Assembly: GCA_023052935.1 (NCBI GenBank)
Contig: CM041297.1
Span: 104,647,563-104,711,562 of the forward strand
DNA length: 64,000 bases
Direction of reading: 5' to 3'
Origin: Piezodorus guildinii
Taxonomy: Eukaryota > Arthropoda > Insecta > Hemiptera > Pentatomidae
This document shows, piece after piece, positions 1-10,033 of the stretch. Position 1 is the stretch's first letter, and every line of letters starts with the position of its first letter. Made by a program: the position numbers and the translations under genes. Below the pieces are notes generated by a model that saw only the letters and a list, made by a program, of their open reading frames with translations, did not search any database and was not told the DNA's origin.

Positions 1-753
1 TAACTCCCGGGCGAAAACGGTAAGTCCTATGAAACTGAAATTTCATATTTAAGACAACTATACGCCCGAGACGTGAAAAAACTTTTTTCATCAAAATGAG
101 CTTACCAGAAGAGGCACTTTATACCATGCATTTTGCACTTTTTTTCGATTATCCCAAAAACGGTTCCGACGATTTTGATTAAACTCGCTATATCGATGTA
201 AAATTTAATGGGCTTTAATATCATGTAGGTTTTATTTGGATAAAAATGGTCTGACAGGGCTTAAATGCCGATATTTTAAATTGTCTTCTCCTAAAGTACC
301 TTTAATTTTTTAGATTCAATAATAATAACTAGATTATCTTGTTAACGCTGATGAAAAACAAGTAAATATATAAATTGAATAAATTCGATACCCAACTAAA
401 GGAGAAAACAGAAAAAATATATTTTTAATGAAATTTTTCGTTTTTGAACATAAGAGCAGTAATATACATGTATGATATACCGTTGGAAAGCTAAAGATTT
501 TAGAAAAAATACCATCCCATACACAAGCTTTTAGAATTTAATAGAGAGTGATGAGAAGAAGATAAAACTAACTGATTATTTTAGATAATAATATAATAGA
601 CTTTTTAATAAAACACATGTTTTTATATAAATTCAATTTGATTAATTCCTTAATAGTTTCACGTATTTTTATCTCTAACTGTATTTGAAAATTCTTTCAT
701 TGATTTTAAAAATCGAGGTAAGTGAAAGTCGTGTGTTGCCCGCACTAGATTTT
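1..753 (+). repeat. A-repeat copy 1 (dispersed repeat, cut by window edge)
   Basis: First of at least seven copies of a roughly 0.9-kb dispersed repeat, named A-repeat here. It runs from the conserved segment after the internal TG tract (taactcccgggcg) to the conserved end motif gtaagtgaaagtcgtgtg followed by a ccgcacyaga end. It matches 27264-28156 over almost its full length. No long ORF is shared between copies, so it looks non-coding. Full copies start with ACTTTCACTTACC and carry the inverse GGTAAGTGAAAGT near the other end, so it may be a non-autonomous DNA element. The class is inferred, not established. Confidence 0.75.
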
Positions 754-1029
754 TTAAATTGTTATTGGTCCTTTGCTCCTTGGCTAATAAGTTTGTCTAC
801 CACAGGTCTAGTACATTATAATAAAAATTAATGTACACAGGAATTCCTTACCTACTGATTTCACCAGGCTTCTTCTCTTTCCTCGTTTAAATCTTAATAT
901 GTCCAACACAATTTGTCATCAAAAATAGGAGAACTCCAAATATGATATTTTAACTCCAATATCGGACTTCGGATGTAAGAACTAACTATTTATGCAGACA
1001 AATGTAAAGCTCTATTGGATTACTAAATT

Positions 1030-1240
1030 TATTTTTATTTTTTTTTTTAATTAAAGCTAAGCGAGCCCTGAGAGTGCTAAGGATATTATAACGCAGGGCT
1101 GCCCTTGGCTGAAATAACAGGATAAGTTGTCCTGAAAGCCATGATCGAACCTGAAACAAAGAGAACGGTTGTCCAGTGTATTTTCGCTCAACCGCACAAC
1201 TTTAACCACCGCTTTATAGATAGGGCAGATTGCCGGATCG
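1030..1240 (-). repeat. tRNA-derived SINE (family S2)
   Basis: On the minus strand there is a tRNA-like head with a B-box-like GGTTCGATCAT and an upstream A-box-like TGGTTAAAGTTGTGCGG. A unique body follows, then an A-rich tail (minus-strand complement of 1030-1050). The tRNA-like part is too diverged to be a functional tRNA gene. No clear target-site duplication was found. The polymerase III promoter remnants give the family type; the donor tRNA cannot be named. Confidence 0.5.
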
Positions 1241-1511
1241 TACATTTGTCATTACAATACATTCAAGACAATTATGTTTATTAAAATATAATGGTTCATT
1301 CAAATGATAATACTAATCGAATCAAGTGTTTAAATGTAGCAAGAATCAGTTTTAAAATGCTGCTTTTACAAAAAATAACCAAACAATTCTTCATTCATTG
1401 AGATTAATTTTGAGGTTACTAAAGTTTCGGTTAAAATAATTCTATTACTCACAAAGGGTCCAATATTACTCTTACTGATTAATAATCTTTATTTATTTAT
1501 TTATTTTTTTT

Positions 1512-1726
1512 AAATAGACATAAAATATTTTTATTGATTTTGTTTTGTGTAATATTTTAATTGATTTTTTTGTATAATATTTTTTATTGATTTTGTTTTG
1601 TATATATCGTGTGAATGTCGTACTTTTTCACTATTAAAAATGTCCTAAATTAGACTGATTGTAATATTACTTAATAAAGAACTGTTTCTCTCTCTAAAAA
1701 AAAAAAAAAAAAAAAAAATAGACATA
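1512..1726 (+). mobile_element. Severely 5'-truncated jockey-type LINE tail with TSD
   Basis: A 193-bp insertion (1523-1715) ends in AATAAAG, a short spacer and a poly(A) run. It is bracketed by an 11-bp direct repeat aaatagacata at 1512-1522 and 1716-1726. Its 3' sequence (tgtatatatcgtgtgaatg, then tgtaatatta) resembles the last 100 bases of the full-length element at 43925-48692, so it is probably a dead-on-arrival copy of that family. It holds no coding sequence. Confidence 0.7.
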
Positions 1727-1748
1727 CGATAAAAAAAACAACTGTATA

Positions 1749-2245
1749 TTATTGAATAAGGTTTATTATTCTCTCAAGTGGCCAAAGAATGGTACGCTTA
1801 CCCCAAATTCCGTTCCAGATTGCGACTTCAAGAATGAAAGGAAACGTTGACGACAAAAGAAGAATCGCCCAAGGCAGGCCAGGGGTCAGACAGAGATAGA
1901 ACCACCCACCGAGAGGGAGGAAAACGCCGACAATCCTATTAACACTTACAGCCTTATATCTAATTCCATTTCTATTTCTTTCAACGACCCTCCTCTCCTG
2001 TTTCCACACCCGATCCCAAAGATAAATTGGATTCGACATGGGCTCCGGGAGCAGGCGATTTTTCAAGTGCTGGAGTTATAAGTGCCGCTGACGTCGGTTG
2101 TTGCTTTTGTAAACCCTCCCCTATTCAGGAGGGTGAACCATGGTTTACACAGAAAGGATGTAATCGAGTTTGGTACGAGGACGGATGTGTAAGCGCGTAG
2201 TTGTCTGGTAAAAAAAATAACCTGATCCATCTTATAATTTAACAA
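1749..2245 (-). pseudogene. Unrecognised coding-like segment, frameshifted
   Basis: Two abutting minus-strand reading frames (2063-2245, then 1749-2066) stand out from the AT-rich surroundings by their higher GC content. The upstream frame begins MDQVIFFTRQLRAYTSV and is rich in basic and hydroxyl residues, like a mitochondrial presequence. The downstream frame holds hydrophobic stretches (around GVFLPLGGWFYLCL and GLPWAILLLSSTFPFIL) that could be two membrane segments. A frameshift near 2065-2100 would be needed to join them. I do not recognise the family. It could be a decayed host exon or part of an unknown mobile element. It ends just beside the LINE tail at 1715. Confidence 0.3.
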
Positions 2246-2479
2246 ATTCAGGTGATATTAGCCTAGGTATTAATAAATAATGAATTTATCGATTATAGAT
2301 GCTATCTATTACATATACAGAAACAACGCATTATTAATAGTTGTACTTATTTAAATCAATATATAGGAATAGAAAAATTATATTATATTAATTTATTTTA
2401 TATTTCAGTGTCGTGTTACAAACGTTTAAATAATTTAACGCAATGAATAAGGTTTTATTAGAATTTATTTTTTTCTTCT

Positions 2480-2930
2480 ACCAGCTGAGACAATTCGAGC
2501 ACATTAATTGATTTCCATCTTCTTGGTGGTTCTTATTGGCAGTAATCTACTAGTACGTGTTTTGTGGTGACTATTCCTTCACAGCACTCACATAGTGCAT
2601 TTGTAGCTTCCATCAAGTGATAATCCTTGAATCTCGTTTATCCGATCCCTAGTCTTGTAAATATCACTTGTATCATTCTTTGACTTGTAACAAAATTCTA
2701 TGGCATTGTGTGATTTCTTATTAATTTGAGAAATCAGTTTTCTATTTGCTGCCAATGTCCGTCCTAAATTCCTTTCTAGAATAAATTCCTAAACTCATTT
2801 CTGACTTGAATTCGGGTATGGTGGTGGAAATTTGGGGTCTGGGCACTGCCACGGAGGTCACTTCTTTAGCAGCACTATCCCATCATTTTCCTCGATATCT
2901 GCGTACCTTGAGGTCAAGATTGTTGATGCA
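2480..2930 (-). pseudogene. LINE RNase H domain and C-terminal Cys-His motif, remnant
   Basis: The minus strand across several frames shows the end of a LINE-encoded RNase H. There is a SAAKEVTS segment near 2865-2880, like the terminal catalytic motif (N-x-x-AD-x-AAK). Next comes RLGIG...TRFKDYHLM near 2620-2660, like the usual R-x-R-x-GH-T-x-x-x-H-x-x-LM. Last is CECCEGIVTTKHVLVDYC near 2540-2600, matching the Cys-x2-Cys...His-x4-Cys motif that follows RNase H in many arthropod LINEs. Frameshifts and stops separate the parts. The jockey copies elsewhere in the window show no RNase H, so this is a different LINE lineage. Confidence 0.6.
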
Positions 2931-3745
2931 ATGTAATTATTATTAGTTGTATTGCTATGAATAATAGTGAGAGCCGACAAGAAATCCGAACATTTTTAAA
3001 ATTCATCATAGTCACTTACTAATAAAATTTAAAAAAAGTTACATATTAATGAAGAAACGATAAATTTATATATGTATATGAATCTTGCATGATCTATTTA
3101 GTACAATAACTGTAAATGAATCGCTTACAAATTATTAGGCATAATATTATTCAAGGTTCTTAAAAATAATAATATTAAAATAAATTAAAATTGAAATTAA
3201 AAAAATATGTATGCATTTATTTAATTTTTGAATATCATATGAATTTTAGTTTTTATGCTAACTTGTACAAATACAATGAACCGTTCATATTAAGAGGTTT
3301 AATAAGCAATTGATATATTGCTCAAAAATGATGATAATAGAAGATTATTTTGAAAGAATTTGTATATATGTGCATATCTAATATATTTTTTTTGTTTTAC
3401 ACTATTATTAATATTTATGATTTAATTATATTTTTTAATTTAATAATATTTTGTTAAGCTTATTTTCCATTTTTATTTTCATATAAGACATCTAGCAGAA
3501 TAAACTATTTATTTTATGTACGTAAAATATATACCTAATATGAAAGACATGAGAAAAATATATGTAAACATTGTACTATTGTAACAGCGGTAAAAATAAA
3601 TTTTTATAACTGGTGATCTATTATTTATTACTCTAGTAAAGACAAGAAATTACACATATCCTACTTGAGGCTCCTGAACCATGTTACATTGACAAAAAAA
3701 TATGATAAACTGAAACAACGAAATGAAAAAAAAAAAAAAAGAAAT
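2931..3745. other. AT-rich intergenic stretch
   Basis: Very AT-rich sequence with scattered A and T runs, including a 15-base A run at 3727-3741 just before the LINE. No ORF, RNA gene or repeat boundary could be supported. Confidence 0.5.
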
Positions 3746-4760
3746 GAAAACACTTCTTTATTATCCTAGGATTGAAGTCCCTTAAGAATAAAATAAAAAT
3801 ACATAATTGATGACCGGAACAGTGTAGTCATGGCTTAGAATAACAAATTACTAAACTAAAAAAATAATTAAGGTCGTAGTATATGTACATCTTTACAGGT
3901 CAGACTTTCAGAATAAAACAAAAACAGAAAAAGCTAATTCATCAGTGATAATTTAAGTTATATAAACACACACAAAAAAAAAATAATAATAATTGGTATT
4001 TATAGCATCTGCAGAAGTTATTGTCTGTTTGACTGGGTAAGGAGAAGGTGGTTGAAAACGAGCGACTTGAAGGAGGAAGCAGTTCTTACATGACGGATCT
4101 CAGGAGGGATAGAATTCCAAACAGAGGTTGCTTTGGCTAGAAAGGATTTGTCAAAGGCAGCAGTACGGTGAGGAGGAGGGTAGAGGTCAGAAAGAGGGGA
4201 TCTGGTAGAACGGGACTGAATAGATGATTCAAATTGAAGGGATTGGAAGATATAGCTGGGACGATGAGTTCTGATAACCTGGTAGAGGAAGGAAGCTACG
4301 AAATAGCTGCATCTGTAACGAGGATATAACCACCTTCATTTGGCGTAATACTGGGTTATATGTGTGGCTCTGATGATCCCGAATACAAACCGTATTGCAC
4401 AGTTAATAATACGCTTGAGTTATACTTTGAGCTCACCTGAAAGTCCGCTGTACACCTCGTAGCCGTAGGGAAAGACAAGGGAAGAAACAAGGAGTTTACG
4501 AATATTGAATGGTAGGAGGTGATGGAAGTGACGGAATTGCTTTAGGGTTGCTATGGTTCGGCGGGATAATCGGGAGATGTGCGGTTTTTAAGAGTGTTTG
4601 ATCAAGAGTACTACCTAGGTTCTTGACAGGTGAATGAAAAGAGATAGAAGTATTGTTTAGGAAAAGGTTCGGAGAGCTGGGAATGGATTTAAGGAGAGCG
4701 GGCGATGCTATCAGGATGGCTTTTGTTTTTTTCAGCGCTTAGCAGGAGTTTGTGAATACT
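3746..4760 (-). pseudogene. CR1/L2-like LINE, RT C-terminus and 3' UTR
   Basis: Read on the minus strand, this is the end of a LINE reverse transcriptase. Visible parts are a ...RFVFGI segment near 4375, then SVWNSIPPEIRHVRTASSF near 4100-4140 and FNHLL, the hallmark CR1/L2 C-terminus (W-N-S-L-P-x-x-I-R...S-F-K). Stops and frameshifts break the frame. The 3' end (3746-3790) shares a cttaaggga-rich tail with the second copy at 34240-35420. Both are 5'-truncated and dead. Confidence 0.7.
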
Positions 4761-5095
4761 AAAAGGAACTTACAAGTAAAAATAAGGAGTAAAATAAAGA
4801 AGAAAATTAATTAATTTAAAAAAATGGAAATATTGACTTAATAAGAGTTAAAAACAAAACTAATTAGGGAACATAAAATGTACTGAAGTTCAAACAAAGA
4901 GCCTGTCATATTTTTAAAAAAAGAGGGAAGACAAGAGAAATAAATGGCAACGTGAACAAATTAAATCCTCTCTATGTTTTTCATAAAAAAAAAAAATTGA
5001 CCTTATGCTCTTCTTTTAAGTATTGGAACTCTCTTTTCAAAACGAAAAAGCCTCTTTGAAAAGGACTAGTTTCTTACACACACACACACACACAA

Positions 5096-5163
<68 letters not shown>

Positions 5164-5559
5164 TTTTTAATTTCTTTATTCTTTTTATTTTTATTTTATT
5201 AGACTTAAAAGAGCTTCATGTATTCCTTATTTACAGCAATAATCATTCCCAACAATTATATTGCCTTATTTTATTTTATTTTATATTATTTAAACCTCCT
5301 TATTAAATATCAAAGTCGAGATTTTCTACCTAACCTAGGAACTTTTAAATATATTAAGAAATCATTAATATAATAATATCCAAGGAGAGTTATTTTTCTT
5401 TCTTTTTTTCCAATGTTTCATTACTCTGAAAAAAGCCTTTCTGGGAAAGAGAGATATTTCCATAAAATACTGAAAAGATAATATATAAAAACATATTTCC
5501 ACTGATTCTGACCTGATGGAAATGAGGTATTTCAATATTTAAAGCCGAAGATAAGACAA
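4761..5559. other. Intergenic, with compound microsatellite
   Basis: AT-rich DNA without a recognisable gene. The minus-strand open frame at 5390-5665 overlaps a SINE and shows no family features. A compound microsatellite lies at 5078-5157. Confidence 0.5.
5078..5157. repeat. Compound (CA)n-(TA)n microsatellite
   Basis: About eight CA units are followed, after a short break, by roughly 28 TA units. Confidence 0.95.
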
Positions 5560-5715
5560 AAAATGACCACCTTTTAACGTCACCTCTGAAGGACGGCATA
5601 GCTAAGGGTTTTTTACTCCCATTAAAAAATCCTAGAACCATCTGCGAACCCGTGACCTTCGGCATAAGAGGCTGTTATGCTAGCCACCCAGCTACAAGTG
5701 ATCCCGAAAGAGGAG
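5560..5715 (-). repeat. tRNA-derived SINE (family S3)
   Basis: The minus strand carries GTGGCTAGCATAACAGCC as an A-box region and CACGGGTTCGCAG as a B-box, followed by a body that ends near GACGTTAAAAGG. The same arrangement occurs at 36590-36735 (minus) and 57866-58050 (plus), and more weakly at 55205-55330. The copies differ strongly, so the family is old here. Confidence 0.6.
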
Positions 5716-5895
5716 TCAAGACCAAGAAAAAAAATATTAAGGTACATTTTCAGAATATATTTTGTACACATCACGGAAAAATTTGGTTCAATTGTTGCAC
5801 GCTGACTGCACGTTTGTGTTTACTAATTTTTATTTATTTTCTAACGTAACCAATCTTGAGAGAATTAATTTATACGTTGAATTCTACATGAGGAT

Positions 5896-6096
5896 ATGGC
5901 TGATGATTGCTTCAATGAAGTTCCATTTGAACAGCTACTACCTGATTCTATCAAAAGAAGAGTACAAGCTTTGAAAAAGTTACAACTACAAGGTTTGAAT
6001 CTGGAAGCTGAATTTTTCCGTGATGTGTACAAATTGGAATATCAGTACCATGCTCGTTTTTCTGAACTTTACAATAATAGAATATATTTTATTTAA
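5896..6096 (+). pseudogene. NAP1-family fragment (nucleosome assembly protein)
   Basis: A 66-codon open frame from an ATG at 5896 reads MADDCFNEVPFEQLLPDSIK and continues through KKLQLQGLNLEAEFFRDVYK and a Y-x-Y segment to a stop at 6094. This matches the start of the NAP domain in insect NAP1 proteins: a basic R-x-x-ALKxLQLQ-x-x-x-LEA-x-FF-x-DVYKLE helix that forms the long dimerisation helix of the histone chaperone. Full NAP1 proteins are near 350-400 residues; only about 55 domain residues are present. No splice donor is obvious before the stop and no other NAP1 exon was seen. It may be a lone exon of a divergent gene, a retroposed fragment or a gene relic. Confidence 0.65.
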
Positions 6097-6665
6097 TATC
6101 ATATCGATTTTTTAAAATTATAGATATATCTCCAAAAATTCATTTTGATTATTTATTTTTTTTTTAGTTGCCAAAGTTGACTAAAATAAAAGTGTAAATA
6201 AGAACCCAGAATCCGGAATGTACAATCTCACTATCCTATCCCATTCTGGCTTCGGACAAAAATGTAATTTTCGTTTATCTACAAATGAAATTTTCTAAAA
6301 AATCCATACAGGGTTCATTTAGGTTGAAATCTGCCACTAAGTAGACAAAAAGTACTTTTTACCAGTTTTTTTTTTCTATTTTAGTTCAGAATTCATAAAA
6401 TGAAGATAAATAACTAAGAAGACAAAATATTTGTAATTTAATTAAACATAAAAAGTGTTCAATAGGTAAAATGGTTACTACTAGGCGGTTTCGAGTATGC
6501 CTCCGAAGTTGAAAATCCAGTGTTTTATTTATTTTTTTATCCACGTGGCTAAAAAAGAAATCACCACCATTAAGCTTTATTTAGACCAATATCATGGTTA
6601 TTATTCTTCCTACAAATATAAGTGTAATAAATAACTTTTAAAGTTGATTTAATTATATTTGCTTT
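6097..6665. other. Intergenic, nothing recognised
   Basis: AT-rich sequence. The pyrimidine tract ending ttttttttag near 6167 looks like a splice acceptor, but the reading after it (LPKLTKIKV then stop) does not continue the NAP1 domain. Confidence 0.4.
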
Positions 6666-6742
6666 GAGTGGTATTAGACACTTGTAGGTTTAATAGTTAA
6701 TATCATATTGTAAAACCAAAATCATGTCTTGTATAGACAAAA

Positions 6743-6751
6743 CAAGTATTT

Positions 6752-6782
<31 letters not shown>

Positions 6783-7107
6783 CACCTGTACCACTACAAC
6801 CCATGAAGGGTCTTGGGCTCAGTACATATAGAGATTCGTACTGTTTCTAGGCCAACGGCAGTGCAATGAGGTGATTAGGCCTTAATCACGCTCAGCCGCC
6901 AGGTTTTTCCCCAATTAATTTGGGTACCCACTTTATAGAGGCTGGGTCTGCCCCAGGAGGGTCTCCATACCCTAGGGTCGCTCCCTGACTGAATTAACAG
7001 AATAAATAATATTCTGCCACAGCCGGGATTCGAACCCAGGACCCGGAGCACAGCAGACTAGTGCTCTATCCACTAGACCACGCCGCTCCCCTTCAAGTAT
7101 TTAATTA
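6743..7107 (-). mobile_element. tRNA-derived SINE (family S1) with TSD and T-tail
   Basis: A 337-bp SINE (6757-7093) is flanked by a 14-bp direct repeat caagtatttaatta (6743-6756 and 7094-7107). On the minus strand the head is tRNA-like: A-box TGGTCTAGTGGA and a canonical B-box GGTTCGAATCC. A well-preserved body follows, including TTGGCCTAGAAACAGTACGA. The 3' end is a run of about 25 T on the element's sense strand, where LINE-mobilised elements usually carry A. A much older copy lies at 40020-40305. It is not a working tRNA gene: no convincing cloverleaf 3' half exists. Confidence 0.85.
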
Positions 7108-7289
7108 TTAGACCTAAAGATGCCTCGTACCAATAAAAGTAAACCTTGTTAAATGCTATAAAAAGTAGTTTATTAGACTTATCTTCGTTAGAAGAGTAGT
7201 TTCTGTTATATTAGATTAAATAAAGCTAAAACTTAATGATTTCACGGATCTTGCACCCTGTTATTACAACACTACTTTTAATACCACTC

Positions 7290-8099
7290 ATATTATAGCT
7301 ATTAAAATACTACACAAAGAAATTGATTATACTTATATTCACAAGAAATTATGCTAGCATTTCTTTCTCATTTATAATATTACACCTATATGGGTTCGAG
7401 ACTTTGTTAATTTAACTGTGTTGAAAATCATATCTTAAAGCTTGTAACTACTTTATTACAGGCTGCTTTTTTTCTCCTGATCCCCATTGTGATATTTATT
7501 TTTATATCTGAATTATTCCTTTTTCTCTAACATAACATAATACATTTTAATGAGTTTTGGAGTAATTAAAATTTCTAAAATGATTCTCGGACTGATGAAA
7601 TATCTTTTACAGGGCTCGCTTCAGGCACAGGTTGCTAAAAAGTTGTCTGCTATTTATAAAACATAAACAACTTTTCGGGAAAAAAGGCATTATACGATTT
7701 TAAATTTAAACAAAATGAAATTGAGCCAGTTACGGTAAATAGAGTTTTAAAGTTATTATCCTGATTGCTCAATTTTTCAAGAGCTCAGTGGCAATCTCAA
7801 TGTTGACAGGTAATTAAGAGGAAGAGAGGAAACGATTTATCAGTCTGTGTTACCCTAATATAGACCCAAATAATTTATTTTTACCTTCTTTTTTTTCTAT
7901 TTTCATTATAATTAAATGTCACGAAAGTTATTCTGATTTCAAGAATAAAAGCTATATTAAATTTTATATGGTAAAGGTTAGGTGTACAGAAAAACAAAAC
8001 AAAATGTTCACCCATCTTCACTTTTCAAGAAATTTATACCGAATAAAAACTTAATCAGTATTTACTCATCATTGTCCTGAGTTTTCTTTTGGTTCAATA
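7290..8099. other. Intergenic, nothing recognised
   Basis: AT-rich DNA. No coding, RNA or transposon signature could be supported here. Confidence 0.4.
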
Positions 8100-8262
8100 T
8101 TTGTAAGATAATTATTTGGTCGTTTCACAAATGAGATTTATTGACATATTGGTTTAAAATTTACTTTGACCCCTTTCAACGTTTAGAGCCATTTTCAAGC
8201 GTCTGTAACAATTAAATTTTGATGGCATTCCTACACTTTTTACATCTAATTGCAACAACATT
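8100..8262 (+). repeat. Left arm of outer inverted repeat (Penelope-like motif)
   Basis: About 160 bp that reappears inverted at 9490-9660 with roughly three quarters identity judged by eye. Shared landmarks are gataattatttgg, cgtttcacaaa, the acgtttagagccattttcaa block and cacttttttacatctaatt. The block containing GGCTC and AACGTTG (minus strand) resembles the end repeats of Penelope-like elements. The Tc1 element lies between the arms. Confidence 0.6.
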
Positions 8263-8302
8263 TAAATTAATCATTCTATTAATCGTGTCTTTTTTTAAAC
8301 AA

Positions 8303-9407
8303 TGCTTAACAATGTGTCCAAAGTATTCGGAATTTACTACCATTCCGTAATTAACTTATTTTTTATGTTTTTAAGGAATTGTTATCCACTTTATAATGTT
8401 AGAAGGAAGGTATACAATAACTATAACCAAAAATTACAACAAAAATCATTTTATTGTTAACGTTTTGAACGTTCATTTACGAAAAAATTAAAAATAGTGT
8501 ATGTCAATGGTGTCAAAAGTATTCGAAATTACGTTGTTTCCTAATTATATTAATGCAGTGACCATAAATAAACATCCAGTTGCTAAAATTGTTGTATAAT
8601 TATACAACAATTATAATTATAATTTAATTATAACAACAATTATAATTTTCGCCTACTAATCTTACTAATTAATTGATTGTGTGTTGTGAAATCTTATTTC
8701 ACTCAAGCACTTATTGTTTCTTGAGGTTATTTTTATTTTGAATATACGATTACATAGTATTCCTTTATTTTCCTGTTAATTTTTGAGAACGTGGCGAACA
8801 GTTGAAACACTTATTGTGTATCCAGAATTTCTGAAAAAAATTAGAAATAATCTCAGGTTTAATCTTTTGAGGTATTGTTTACTTATTTGATGAATAATCA
8901 GTCTTTCAAGTTTAACATTTAATATTTTATGGACGCTCAATTTTTTCCTTTTAGTTTTTATTATTATATTATCAACACCAAACATAGCCATCCATATATT
9001 TTAATCAATTTTAATTAATATTTCAACTATTTATCTTTTTAAAATTATTCGAAGCCGTTGTTTTTAATTGAGGGCCTTATTTTAAAAAAAAATTCTTTCC
9101 AAGGTTACATAAGGTAAAAAAATTGTTTAGAACATAAAATTATGTCGAATATTAGTGAGAATATAAATATTTGAAACCATTAAGCAACAGGATATTACGA
9201 TTTCTGAATACTTTTGACTCTGATTGATTTTGTAATTAATCGGATATTTTTCAAAACAATAAACTTTTCGGTTATCTGGTCAGTGATTTTCTTTTATGAA
9301 AGTTTCTGGAAGGAGTAAAAAAGAATTATATAAATTCATAGTTGTGAAATACACTTATTAAATGAAAAAAAATATGAATACCGAATATTTTTGAAACACA
9401 CTGTATA
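8303..9407 (-). mobile_element. Tc1-like transposon relic with IR/DR termini
   Basis: The ends carry inverted copies of gtgtccaaagtattcgga (8314 on) and its diverged counterpart ending near 9405 (gaatatttttgaaacacact). A second, inner pair is gtcaaaagtattcgaaat (about 8512) and its inverse near 9205-9222. Two direct repeats inside each terminal repeat is the IR/DR plan of many Tc1/mariner elements. The interior encodes a transposase DNA-binding relic. A flanking TA is plausible at both ends. At 1.1 kb it is shorter than an intact Tc1 element (about 1.6 kb). Confidence 0.7.
8776..8991 (-). pseudogene. Tc1 transposase, N-terminal helix-turn-helix relic
   Basis: The minus-strand frame reads KTKRKKLSVHKI near its start and ends SGYTISVSTVRHVLKN. 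This matches the paired-like DNA-binding domain of Tc1 transposases, where a G-R-P-R-K-L-S linker precedes the second helix-turn-helix and S-V-S-T-V-R-R-x-L closes it. The DDE catalytic domain was not found and should have followed toward lower coordinates, so this copy cannot transpose on its own. Confidence 0.75.
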
Positions 9408-9489
9408 TGTATTCTTACACCGCTTCATCAGCAATGTCGTCCTAAGTTGCTTGCAGTGTCAAACGCACGCAATTAATTAAAATATTGAA

Positions 9490-9660
9490 ATTAGATGTAA
9501 AAAGTGTAGAAATCTTTTTACATCTAATTTCATCAAAATTTAATCGTTGCAGATGCTTGTAAATGGCCCTAGAGGCTGAAACGTTGTAAGGTGTAAAAGT
9601 AAATAATAAAAAATAGATCAATAAACTTCTTTTGTGAAACGGCCATATAATTATCTTATT
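9490..9660 (-). repeat. Right arm of outer inverted repeat (Penelope-like motif)
   Basis: Inverted partner of 8100-8262. On the plus strand it contains ggccctagaggctgaaacgtt: GCC and GGC can pair around CTAGA, followed by GAAAC. This is the layout of stem II plus the GAAA box of hammerhead motifs in Penelope-like elements, but the CTGATGA box upstream is not conserved (ttgtaaa instead). Confidence 0.5.
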
Positions 9661-9790
9661 CAGTATATTTTTGTTGTAATATTAAGTCAATGCACTTATA
9701 CCCATGAATATTTATAGGTATTGCAGCAATTTGGCTTGGGAAAGTTTTGGGTCCAAAAAAAATATTTTGGTCTATTTGTGAGCAAACAAT

Positions 9791-10033
9791 ATGGAGGACC
9801 AAGGAAATAATAGTTATTCAGATAGGACAGAAAAGATTCAGATGTTCAAGCAAATGACGATGATGATGGAAAAATTGGAACAAAAAATAGATAAATTTGG
9901 AACAGAATTATTAGAAACCCGTACAAGTGTTACGACAGAAATGAAAATTGATTCCGAGAAAATAACCTCCACTGAAGATGAAGAAAATAAGAATAAAGAG
10001 CCTACAGACCAAGTATTTGTAAGTAAAAGCTAG
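9791..10033 (+). CDS. Small hypothetical ORF, coiled-coil and acidic
   Basis: An 80-codon ATG-started frame with a heptad-like helix (FKQMTMMMEKLEQKIDKFG) and a charged Glu/Lys/Asn-rich tail ending in VSKS. It resembles the N-terminal helical part of LINE ORF1 proteins in character only. No zinc finger, endonuclease or other partner follows within 1 kb. It may be a transposon fragment or chance. Confidence 0.25.
   Translation: MEDQGNNSYSDRTEKIQMFKQMTMMMEKLEQKIDKFGTELLETRTSVTTEMKIDSEKITSTEDEENKNKEPTDQVFVSKS

Noticed and set aside
1..753. A-repeat as an LTR of a retrovirus-like element
   Set aside because: No TG...CA ends, no primer-binding site or polypurine tract, and no pairs of copies enclosing gag-pol.
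5078..5157. CRISPR-like or tandem array
   Set aside because: Simple dinucleotide repeat; eukaryotic context and no spacers.
6757..7093. Functional tRNA gene (minus strand, clean A- and B-boxes)
   Set aside because: It is part of a 337-bp unit with TSD and a second old copy at 40020; the acceptor stem does not close, so it is a SINE head.
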